From: Candidatus Thorarchaeota archaeon
GTDB taxonomy: Archaea > Asgardarchaeota > Thorarchaeia > Thorarchaeales > Thorarchaeaceae
Length of the DNA stretch: 64,000 nucleotides
Assembly (NCBI GenBank): GCA_011364905.1
Contig: RDNZ01000006.1
Location: 34,865 to 98,864 of the forward strand
Reading direction: 5' to 3'
In this document: in pieces, positions 9,739 through 18,123 of the stretch
Layout: every line of letters starts with the position of its first letter
Position numbering within the stretch: the first letter of the stretch is position 1
Made by a program: the position numbers and the translations under genes
Notes under the pieces: model-generated
The model's input: the letters and a program-made list of their open reading frames with translations, nothing else
Database searches by the model: none
Told to the model about the DNA's origin: nothing

Positions 9739-10644
9739 CTAGCTCCCCAGATTTCGTCGTACAATTGAGTTAACAGCTGGCTCGGGTTCTATCCCAGGTC
9801 TGAAGCGCAGTGCGCCAACCAACACATATGTTGCTGCTTTCGAGAGAGTGGAATGTGATATCGATGACTCCTTCATCCTTTTCGTCATTTGTGCCGCAAG
9901 CCTTGAGATTGATATCCCTGCCCGAATGCTAGCGGGGATCTCGATGTCGGTGTTGGCCCTAGTAGATGACACTAGACCATAGACCTTCTCGAGCACAGCA
10001 TCACTTAACTTGTACTCAGGACAGTTCATCTTCACGATTTCTATCTCGGTCTCCTTTCTCGGGTACCCGAGACGTATCCACACTCTAACACGGTCTCTCA
10101 GTGCCTCGCTTAGTCTGTGAGCTCCTGACATCTCCTCCGGGTTCATCGTCAAAACAGGATAGAATCCCTCGTTAGCTCGTATCCGACCCAGCCTCTGCAC
10201 GCTGATGGAACGCTCTTCGAACGGGTCCAGTAAGGAGTTTTGCACAAACTCACTGAGACGATTCCCTTCATTGAGACCAAAGACTCCTCCGAAGACCATG
10301 CTTTTGAGCAGTGGTCCAGGTTCGAACGCCTCCAGCGTGAATCCTTTGTTAAGAACTATACTCGGATTGAACGCACCTACCAGATGTGAGGGTCGCACTC
10401 CTTCGTCCCCAGTGATCCAGTAGAGTTCCCTCTTGCTTCTCTCCGCATAGGCTCGCAAAAGAAGCGTTTTTCCGACGCCTGGAGGTCCTATTATGCCAGG
10501 TATCAGATTCGCGTTCTCACAGTCGGTGAGTACCCCAAACGCATCAGCGTATTGCTCTTTGATGACGATCCGGACCTTCTCCGAAGTGGCGGCCTTCAGT
10601 CGTTCATCAAAAGCCTCCTTGAAAAGAGTGTTCTCGTTCTGCAT
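9739..10644 (-). CDS. MoxR/CbbQ-type AAA+ ATPase
   Basis: Walker A GPPGVGKTLLLRA, GGVFGLNEGNRL, PVLTMNPEEMSGAHRLSEALRDR; start placed at MQNENTLFKE (10644) rather than the 10755 ORF limit. Confidence 0.87.
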   Translation of the reverse strand: MQNENTLFKEAFDERLKAATSEKVRIVIKEQYADAFGVLTDCENANLIPGIIGPPGVGKTLLLRAYAERSKRELYWITGDEGVRPSHLVGAFNPSIVLNKGFTLEAFEPGPLLKSMVFGGVFGLNEGNRLSEFVQNSLLDPFEERSISVQRLGRIRANEGFYPVLTMNPEEMSGAHRLSEALRDRVRVWIRLGYPRKETEIEIVKMNCPEYKLSDAVLEKVYGLVSSTRANTDIEIPASIRAGISISRLAAQMTKRMKESSISHSTLSKAATYVLVGALRFRPGIEPEPAVNSIVRRNLGS

Positions 10645-10830
10645 ACAACGCCCCCATTGTAACTGATAGGGAGTATGGATGTAGGGTATATAACCTGCTC
10701 CATTTTCTACTTTATGGAGAGATGAGTAGACCAAAATTAGCGTGGTACGCTTCATTGTGAAGTCATTGATTCGAATATCTTATTAGAAACAGAGGATAGT
10801 AATGATTAGAGGTTAGCGGGAGTATACGTC

Positions 10831-10986
10831 ATGAGCGAAAGAAAAATCACACAGACAGCACATATTGAATTCACCGCTCCACGAGGATCCCTCTTCAATA
10901 ATTCATTCTGTATATTATGCAGACTAGTTGGAGTGGTGCTTTTCATAATAGGGTGGGTCTATATCACATTGTTCCCAGTCACATGA
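10831..10986 (+). CDS. Small (51 aa) putative tail-anchored membrane protein
   Basis: ATG at 10831, TGA at 10984-10986; MSERKITQTAHIEFTAPRGSLFNNSFCILCRLVGVVLFIIGWVYITLFPVT; hydrophobic C-terminus. Not in the supplied ORF track. Confidence 0.4.
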   Translation: MSERKITQTAHIEFTAPRGSLFNNSFCILCRLVGVVLFIIGWVYITLFPVT

Positions 10987-10993
10987 CCCGCTT

Positions 10994-11977
10994 CTACTTC
11001 TTGCCAAGTTCAGAATAAGTGAAGAGAGCTGGTTCTCCGCCAGTATGGTAAAACAGAGTTGGAGAGTCTGAAGCAATGTCGCCGGCAAGAGCCATCCTAA
11101 TGAGAGCAAGTCCCGCTTTTCCCGTATACACTGGATCGAGGAAGACACCATCCATCTTGGCAAACATCTCGATTGCACTTACCACGCCATCCTCAAGGAC
11201 GCCGTACCCTTTGCCAATGAAGCTGTCATCCACATGAATCTTGGGTTCGAATGGCTCAATCTCGGGATAGGTCTCAGTTGTTCGCGTAATGAGATCTTGG
11301 ACTTCATCCTTCATCTCATCAGCAGGTTTACTCACTGAAATGCCAATCACATCTATGCCGAGATTCAGCATATGTTCTCCTAGGATCAATCCTGCCAGAG
11401 TTCCTCCTGTGCCGACCGCAACGAGTATCCGGTCTGGAAAGAAATCATTAGCTTGAAACTGAGTGTTTAGCTCCTCCATTGCCAACGCATAGGGAACGAT
11501 ACCTACCGGCATAGCAGCTCCAGCTGGGATTGCATATGGGGACAGACCGAAGTCAACAAGTGTCTCCATGATGGCATCAAGGCGTTTGCTCAAAGTGAAG
11601 ACCGATTCATCTGGGAAAAACTTAATCTCTGCTCCAAGCATCTTATCAAGCAGGAGGTTACCAGTGTATTCCTCAGGCTCATCGCCCCCGAGGAGAAGGA
11701 TGCACCTCATTCCTGCTACAGCTGCTGCTCCCGCTGTTTGTCGACAATGGTTGCTTTGAATCCCGCCAACAGTCACAAGTGTGTCACATTTGTTTGCCTT
11801 TGCATCTCCCAAGACGAATTCGAGTTTCCGTGTCTTATTCCCTCCAAAGGAGAGTCCCGTTTGGTCATCACGCTTGATCCAAAGCTGATCAATCCCAATC
11901 GATTCTCCAAGATTCCTCAATTGGTGAAGTGGCGTTGGAAGAAATGCGATTCGCTCTCGAGGAAGGCTTTCAAACAT
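10994..11977 (-). CDS. PLP-dependent D-cysteine desulfhydrase/1-aminocyclopropane-1-carboxylate deaminase family
   Basis: LWIKRDDQTGLSFGGNKTRKLEFVLGDA, GGIQSNHCRQTAGAAA, VGTGGTLAGL; start at MFESLPRERI. Confidence 0.88.
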   Translation of the reverse strand: MFESLPRERIAFLPTPLHQLRNLGESIGIDQLWIKRDDQTGLSFGGNKTRKLEFVLGDAKANKCDTLVTVGGIQSNHCRQTAGAAAVAGMRCILLLGGDEPEEYTGNLLLDKMLGAEIKFFPDESVFTLSKRLDAIMETLVDFGLSPYAIPAGAAMPVGIVPYALAMEELNTQFQANDFFPDRILVAVGTGGTLAGLILGEHMLNLGIDVIGISVSKPADEMKDEVQDLITRTTETYPEIEPFEPKIHVDDSFIGKGYGVLEDGVVSAIEMFAKMDGVFLDPVYTGKAGLALIRMALAGDIASDSPTLFYHTGGEPALFTYSELGKK

Positions 11978-11979
11978 CG

Positions 11980-12648
11980 CTACCCGACTGCTCCTGTAAT
12001 ATATGAAACGATAACCATTAGAATCGCAGTCATAATGCCAGCGAATAGGGTCTTGGCTCCATAAGACCAGATGTTCTTCTTTGATACGGAACCTAAGAAA
12101 AGACCAAGCGCAAAAAGCAGGGCAAGACAAATACCAATGGCAAAGTAAAATGCCATTCGATATCCAAGAATTCCACTTGGCACAAAAAAGAGCGGAATGA
12201 TGATGATAAATGCGGCAATTGCGGGAGATGAGCCATCAATGAGGGCAACAACAACCGATGTCGTTTTCGAAGCTTTTGCATACATGGAATCACTCATGTC
12301 GCTCAGCATAGCTTTTCCAATTTCTTCGACCTCACGGTCACGTTCCGCACTCTCAGTTAAATACGATCCACTAAATCCTGAGATGGCCATGGCAATACTC
12401 GTCCCTGCTGCTGCCAGAAGTATTGCATCGAACTGAAGATGTGCCTGATCTGGTATGGCAGGGTTTATTGTTAAGAGGCCACCAAGAATGAGCCCCATCA
12501 TTGTTAGAGCTCCATCAAACGCATTCATTGCAAGGTACCTTCGAGCTATCTCAACACCCTGAGTTAGCTCAAGAGCTCTCATAATTCGCTGAACACGCCC
12601 ACCTTCAAGGGTGGGGTATGTATGGTTGTCTTCGTCAGAATTGGACAC
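11980..12648 (-). CDS. VIT1/CCC1-family metal transporter-like membrane protein
   Basis: MNAFDGALTMMGLILGGLL, multi-TM, DGSSPAIAAFIIIIPLFF. Confidence 0.75.
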   Translation of the reverse strand: MSNSDEDNHTYPTLEGGRVQRIMRALELTQGVEIARRYLAMNAFDGALTMMGLILGGLLTINPAIPDQAHLQFDAILLAAAGTSIAMAISGFSGSYLTESAERDREVEEIGKAMLSDMSDSMYAKASKTTSVVVALIDGSSPAIAAFIIIIPLFFVPSGILGYRMAFYFAIGICLALLFALGLFLGSVSKKNIWSYGAKTLFAGIMTAILMVIVSYITGAVG

Positions 12649-12724
12649 CGAGTTCGTTGCTCCAGGAGTCAGATGTTTGGACTACTGATTGAGGCGTGTT
12701 ATAAATCAATGCATTTGAGATTTT

Positions 12725-12913
12725 CTATGGAAATAGCCCAAAGAGTGCGAATCCGGGTAACATTAAGGCAAGTACAATCAATAACACGAACAGAAGAATC
12801 ACGGCCAAAAGAATCCACATCCAGCATTCGCAACATCGAGTACAACAACCTTTTTCCTTTGGTGGCGGTGGTTGCTGATAACCATAGTCTCCAGGCATCG
12901 GTATCTCAGTCAT
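12725..12913 (-). CDS. Small Cys-rich tail-anchored protein
   Basis: MTEIPMPGDYGYQQPPPPKEKGCCTRCCECWMWILLAVILLFVLLIVLALMLPG; start at 12913. Confidence 0.55.
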   Translation of the reverse strand: MTEIPMPGDYGYQQPPPPKEKGCCTRCCECWMWILLAVILLFVLLIVLALMLPGFALFGLFP

Positions 12914-13068
12914 ATTAATCACAACGGGGATAGTCAAGTGCTGGCAGACTGGAAATTTCCCCCTATGAATCTTACCTGCTTGTAGCCGTAGAGGTTTTAA
13001 GGGCTCAAACAGAAGGGGTGACGTGAATTGAGCCAGACTCATGGTCGCGCTTATAGGGGTCAGATGTT

Positions 13069-14550
13069 TTGACTGGAGAAAACAGAATCTACACCATTTT
13101 GGACAGGCCTTGGGGACTTCGCATGATTGGTGTTACCCAGATGACTTTTGGAGTATTTGGTCTGTTTGCATCTATTGGAATTTTCCTTGGAACTTTCTTT
13201 GGTGCCTTGGGCTCAATAGGATACGTCTATGGTATGCTCCTTTTTGGAGGGGTAGCATTTCCATGCCTTGTTATTGGTAATTATGTGGATGACTTAAGAA
13301 GAAGAGCGGTAGCTGCGCAAATAGTCTATAGTCTTATTGCTGTAGTCCTAAGTGGCTATTTTCTGTACGTCCAGGGAATTTCCTATTATTGGGGTTTTCC
13401 GATTTTCGGCAATCCTGACTTTGGGATTGCCATAGGTAACATTGCCGCTTTCATAGTTGCATCACAGTCATTAATCATTCTCTATCTACTTGCCCGTTGG
13501 AAGGCAGTAGCGCCTCCGCCTGGAGCATCGGTTGAAAGAGATAAAACACGAGCCAGGTTGCTGAGATCGACTCATGTACCATCACCCCTAGAGCCAGCTC
13601 TTTTGGCACCTGATGGCAGCACATTGTCTCCAGATGAGGAGCAGAAGATCCTCGGCGTGACAAAAGTGGTCACGGAGGAAGGAATGGCTATCCTCTGCTC
13701 TAACTGCAATGGCGCAACTCCTCTCTCAAAGGTTGGAGAGGATAATACACTGCATTGTGATTTTTGTGGAGTTCTCCTTGGCGTGAGTAGTGTATTCGTT
13801 CCCTGTGAGAATCACAAGGAGTATTTGGCTGCGACAACCTGCAATGTGTGCGGGAAACACTTTTGCAGACAGTGCCTAACTGTGCAAGAGCCTCCAGTCG
13901 ATGAAAGATGGGAGGGCTCCGCGGTCTATCTCTGCAAGAAATGCTTTGAAGGTCGTTATCGTCCAGCTGTCACCACTGCATCACTTGTGATACCGATTGA
14001 CCAACTATTCTCAACCGCAGGCAGTAGATTCTCAAGAGTCGGACAGCTGTACCGTAGCTTCTTGGGAGCTTACGCAAGTGGCATGAAGTATCTCTGGAGA
14101 GTCCCCCTCGAACTACTCGCAAGTATTGGGAAGTCGGGTGGCGGAAACAACGATAACTGCGCAGGGGCTTTGATTTTGATGGTCATCGTCATCATCGCGA
14201 TACCTATCCTTGCAGGGATACTGATGATTTTGGGTGCCATTATTATTATCCCGATCCTCTTCTATGCTGGTCTAATTGCGGTGACAGTCGAAGCGGCAAA
14301 GATAGTCAGTGGCACGGACTTTCAGTCTGTTGACAATGCTCGTGTTAGAGCAATTCATGATCACCGTCATCCGAAGGTCACTGAGTCGAAGCTACGACCC
14401 TCTGTACGAGTATGGGAGGATGAATACAGAAGAGCCTCTAGTGAACATCGGCGGCTAATAAGAGGAATCGAGGCTGAAAAACGCGAACATGAGAGAAGAA
14501 GGCGCTCACGGGAGCCATCTGCATCTTTCTGGAGAGATGAGTATGACTGA
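13069..14550 (+). CDS. Multi-TM protein with Zn-ribbon and B-box-like zinc finger
   Basis: Several N-terminal TMs; CSNCN...CDFC ribbon then CENHKEYLAATTCNVCGKHFCRQC...CKKC; further TM segments; TTG start likely. Confidence 0.75.
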   Translation: MTGENRIYTILDRPWGLRMIGVTQMTFGVFGLFASIGIFLGTFFGALGSIGYVYGMLLFGGVAFPCLVIGNYVDDLRRRAVAAQIVYSLIAVVLSGYFLYVQGISYYWGFPIFGNPDFGIAIGNIAAFIVASQSLIILYLLARWKAVAPPPGASVERDKTRARLLRSTHVPSPLEPALLAPDGSTLSPDEEQKILGVTKVVTEEGMAILCSNCNGATPLSKVGEDNTLHCDFCGVLLGVSSVFVPCENHKEYLAATTCNVCGKHFCRQCLTVQEPPVDERWEGSAVYLCKKCFEGRYRPAVTTASLVIPIDQLFSTAGSRFSRVGQLYRSFLGAYASGMKYLWRVPLELLASIGKSGGGNNDNCAGALILMVIVIIAIPILAGILMILGAIIIIPILFYAGLIAVTVEAAKIVSGTDFQSVDNARVRAIHDHRHPKVTESKLRPSVRVWEDEYRRASSEHRRLIRGIEAEKREHERRRRSREPSASFWRDEYD

Positions 14551-15406
14551 AGCTGGGCAAGAACAGATTATGTGTCCAGTCTGCGGCGGTCCGGTCATTA
14601 TTGACAATAAAGACAAGGTCAATCGTTGCCAGTACTGTGCAAGCCCTGTCCTTGGTCCCAGTCAGAGTCGAGACTGCGTTAATCATCCAGGAGTATTGGC
14701 AAAAGAGGTCTGTCATGTCTGTGGAGACCTTGTCTGCGAGAAATGCATGCAAAAACGTGTGGGAGAGTACGGCGGTAAGCTCTTGACCATTGTCAACTGC
14801 CAAAAACCGTCCTGCATCGCTGAGAGTGAGTGGGCCAAACCACTCAATGAAGAGTATCAGAAACTTGCCAATATGGATTGGGCGGACAGGATTGACAATA
14901 TCATCCTTCGAATCACAGGCTTCGGTGCGATAGTCATGATGGTCTTTGAGCTGCTGTTCTTTCTAGGGGTCTTGTACTTTCAATACTTCACACCCTGGAG
15001 CATGCCAGAAGTCAGACTTGTTCTCGGCTCATCTTTTGTAGTTGGACCATTCCTCATGATTCCTGTGTCGATTTTGGTGTTCTGTATTTTCGGAAACCTA
15101 CTCGCAGCTATATTACTTCAATCAGCTTTGCAGGTGTATGTCCCTGATCGCCAGCTTGGTGCAGGTGTAACGCTCCTGGTGATTCTCATAATCGAGGTCG
15201 CTCACCTTCTCTTCCGAGGGCTATTCTTTGGTTTATTGACCCTTCCCAATCCCTACTTCTTGCCCCTCATGATTGGCGCATTCCTATTTGGCACCGTTCT
15301 GGTCTTCATAGGTTCACTCATGGCTATCTATGTGGGCAATAAGAAACGAATACAGCTGAAGAAAGCCAGAATCCAGTTGAATCTAACTCTCAAGAAAGGT
15401 ACCTAG
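14537..15406 (+). CDS. Zn-ribbon/B-box-like zinc-finger membrane protein (paralogous to upstream gene)
   Basis: CPVCGGP...CQYCASP, CVNHPGVLAKEVCHVCGDLVCEKC; C-terminal TMs; start inside end of upstream ORF. Confidence 0.75.
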   Translation: MSMTEAGQEQIMCPVCGGPVIIDNKDKVNRCQYCASPVLGPSQSRDCVNHPGVLAKEVCHVCGDLVCEKCMQKRVGEYGGKLLTIVNCQKPSCIAESEWAKPLNEEYQKLANMDWADRIDNIILRITGFGAIVMMVFELLFFLGVLYFQYFTPWSMPEVRLVLGSSFVVGPFLMIPVSILVFCIFGNLLAAILLQSALQVYVPDRQLGAGVTLLVILIIEVAHLLFRGLFFGLLTLPNPYFLPLMIGAFLFGTVLVFIGSLMAIYVGNKKRIQLKKARIQLNLTLKKGT

Positions 15407-15433
15407 TTCCGTCATATGGATACTTGCGTTAAA

Positions 15434-17179
15434 TCACGCTGGCACCTCAAAAAGGTCGATAAGTCTGAACCGATCTACATCTACAAGACCCAAGTCAGTT
15501 ATCTTGAGTTTTGGAATTACGGGTAATGAAAGGAACGCCATTGCCATGAAAGGCTCATCCAGAGGTGTGCCAAGTTTATGCGCTGCAACCTTCAAATCAT
15601 TAATTCTTTCACTCACATGTTCAATTGGTTGATCAGACATCAAACCAGCAATTGGAAGAGGCAAGGATTCAATCACATTCCCGTCTTTCGCAACTGCAAT
15701 CCCTCCTTGCATTCTAACAATTTGAACGGCAGCCTGAATGAGGTCTCTGTCATTTGTTGCTACAGCTACTATGTTATGTGAATCATGAGCAATAGAAGAA
15801 ACCAACGCGCCTTCTTTGATTCCAATTCCTTTTACAAAACCTACAGCTCTTGGTTCAGACGCGTTGTGGCGCTCAATTATCGCAACCTTTGCAATATCTC
15901 GATCAATATCAGGAACAACAAGTCCATCTTTCACCTTTGGTTCTTCGATAAGATGTTCAGTAATGATTTGATTGGGAATCATTCCTATAACGTTCATCCG
16001 ATTACCACGCGCCTTGACTTGGAAGTCTTCAGGTTCGAGGTAATGTATATTCACAGAGCGCCTAAGACGAGGCTGTTTTTCAACTCCGAATTTCTCCGTC
16101 ATCTTTCCATCTTTTGCCACTAGTACACCTTGTTTGAAGACCATTTCCACATGGATCTTTTCAAGAGAATCAAGGACCACAATGTCAGCATGGTAGCCAG
16201 GTGCTACAGCGCCTAGATACTGGAGACCATAGTGTCTGGCAGTAGATAGTGATGCCACCTTTATTGCCAGGATTGGGTCAACACCATAGCCTATAGCCTC
16301 TCGAACCATGAAATCGATGTGCCCTTTTGTTATCAAATCCAGAGTGTTCCTATCGTCTGTGACAAAGGAGCAGAAATCTGCCGTATTCGGCTTGATTAAA
16401 GGAGCCAAGGCTTCCAGATTCTTTGCAGTTGAACCCTCACGAATATGAATGTGCATTCCGCAAGCAAGCTTTCTTCGAGCTTCTTCGATATCCACGCTTT
16501 CGTGATCGGATGTAATTCTGGCGGCTGCATACGCATTCAGGTCAAGACCTTTCAGCTCTGGAGCATGACCATCAATTCTCTTGCCCATACTAAGCGCGAC
16601 TCGTATCTTCTCAAGGATTGATGGGTCTCTGTAGATTACTCCTGGATAATTCATCGCTTCAGCCAACCCAAGCACATAGTGCTCAGTCATGAGCGGTTTG
16701 ATATCCAGGAAGTCAAGGGATACACCATTTGTTTCCAGATCTGTGGAAGGAACGCATGAGGGGAGCATCATATAGAACTCAAGAGCACCTCCACGCATGC
16801 TCTTACTCATATAGAGTATGCCCTCCATGCCTAGCACATTAGCAATCTCATGAGGGTCTGCGATCACAGCTCCGGTGCCATGAGGAACAACTGCACGAGC
16901 ATATTCTATGGGCATTACCATTGAGGACTCTACATGAACGTGGCCATCGATAAATGAGGGAGAAACATACTTCCCCTTCAGATCAATGATTTCGTTACCT
17001 ACATATTCGCCAATTCCAGCTATATAGGCTCCATGAATGGCAATATCACCGGGAGTCACATCGCCGGTGAAGACATTGACAACATTTGCGTTTTTCAGAA
17101 CGAGGTCAGCGCGGGTCCTTCCTGCGGCCACATCAATCATATGATCAAGTGGATAGTCCTCGGAACGTGACAGAAACAT
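15434..17179 (-). CDS. ade: Adenine deaminase
   Basis: DLVLKNANVVNVFTGDV, SFIDGHVHVESSM, ADPHEIANVLG, DGHAPELKG, SDHE; 581 aa. Confidence 0.93.
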   Translation of the reverse strand: MFLSRSEDYPLDHMIDVAAGRTRADLVLKNANVVNVFTGDVTPGDIAIHGAYIAGIGEYVGNEIIDLKGKYVSPSFIDGHVHVESSMVMPIEYARAVVPHGTGAVIADPHEIANVLGMEGILYMSKSMRGGALEFYMMLPSCVPSTDLETNGVSLDFLDIKPLMTEHYVLGLAEAMNYPGVIYRDPSILEKIRVALSMGKRIDGHAPELKGLDLNAYAAARITSDHESVDIEEARRKLACGMHIHIREGSTAKNLEALAPLIKPNTADFCSFVTDDRNTLDLITKGHIDFMVREAIGYGVDPILAIKVASLSTARHYGLQYLGAVAPGYHADIVVLDSLEKIHVEMVFKQGVLVAKDGKMTEKFGVEKQPRLRRSVNIHYLEPEDFQVKARGNRMNVIGMIPNQIITEHLIEEPKVKDGLVVPDIDRDIAKVAIIERHNASEPRAVGFVKGIGIKEGALVSSIAHDSHNIVAVATNDRDLIQAAVQIVRMQGGIAVAKDGNVIESLPLPIAGLMSDQPIEHVSERINDLKVAAHKLGTPLDEPFMAMAFLSLPVIPKLKITDLGLVDVDRFRLIDLFEVPA

Positions 17180-17246
17180 CTCTTCTCACTCGCAAAGCAC
17201 TGTGCGGCTATCATGAAAAGGGTTTCTCATGACACTACTAGTGAAT

Positions 17247-18005
17247 CTATTTCGTAGCTACAACAACCAATCGTTCAGCTTCGTTGTCGTAGGCGCGTCC
17301 ATCCAATCCGCCATAGATCTTTACATCAGAGAATCCTACGCTCTCAAGCATAGAACGAATCTCGGCTCCTGAGTAAATCCAATGAATCACATCCCATCTA
17401 TGCACCGTACCATCTCTTTCAATGAAAATCCATTTGTTATACATTCGACTCCAGTTATCGATGGCTTCTCTCTCCTCAAGCATGAATCCTTGAGGCCACT
17501 CAGACCAACTATGACGGGTGAAAATCCTCGCTAGAACCTCTTTGCCCATTGATTCAAAAATGAACCTGCCGCCAGCCCTAAGAGAAGTATAGATGTTGCG
17601 AAGAACAAGTATTTGCTCCTCATGGTCCTCAAAATAGCTGAATGATGTGAACATACTAAGTACAAGATCAAAGGAATTCTTTCTGTAAAACGTTCTCATA
17701 TCGTCGAGAACAAACTCAATATTGAGATCTTCATCCGCCGCACTCTTTCTTGCCTTTTCGAGATACTTGATTGTCCTATCTACTCCCACAACCTTGTGAC
17801 CTCTTCTCGCAAACTCCAATGAATGACGGCCAATACCGCAACAAAGATCCAATACGCTCTCATGAGGAGTGACATGACAGAGGGACTTGATTGCGTCTAC
17901 TTCGTTTGTTGTAAAAGCGATTCTTGCTTCTGTGAACATTACAGGCTCCATAATCTCCCACATTTCATCATCCTCAAACCAATTCGTCGAAGTTTTTTCT
18001 GACAT
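17247..18005 (-). CDS. Class I SAM-dependent methyltransferase
   Basis: VLDLCCGIGRHSLEFARRGHKVVGVD, FDLVLSMFTSFSYF. Confidence 0.9.
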   Translation of the reverse strand: MSEKTSTNWFEDDEMWEIMEPVMFTEARIAFTTNEVDAIKSLCHVTPHESVLDLCCGIGRHSLEFARRGHKVVGVDRTIKYLEKARKSAADEDLNIEFVLDDMRTFYRKNSFDLVLSMFTSFSYFEDHEEQILVLRNIYTSLRAGGRFIFESMGKEVLARIFTRHSWSEWPQGFMLEEREAIDNWSRMYNKWIFIERDGTVHRWDVIHWIYSGAEIRSMLESVGFSDVKIYGGLDGRAYDNEAERLVVVATK

Positions 18006-18086
18006 TGATCAAGCCACCATCTACTAGTACTCAAACTTAGACTGGAAGCCAAAAGAGAAAAGGATTTGGAAAAAAAAAGAGAGAAA

Positions 18087-18117
18087 AACATCGGTCTCAA
18101 AAAACAAGACCGATGTT
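18087..18117 (-). terminator. Perfect 11-bp hairpin plus T-tract (intrinsic-terminator-like)
   Basis: Minus strand: AACATCGGTCT-TGTTTTTTG-AGACCGATGTT followed by TTTCTCTCTTTTTTTTTCC, immediately 3' of the stop at 18124. Confidence 0.7.
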
Positions 18118-18123
18118 GTATTT

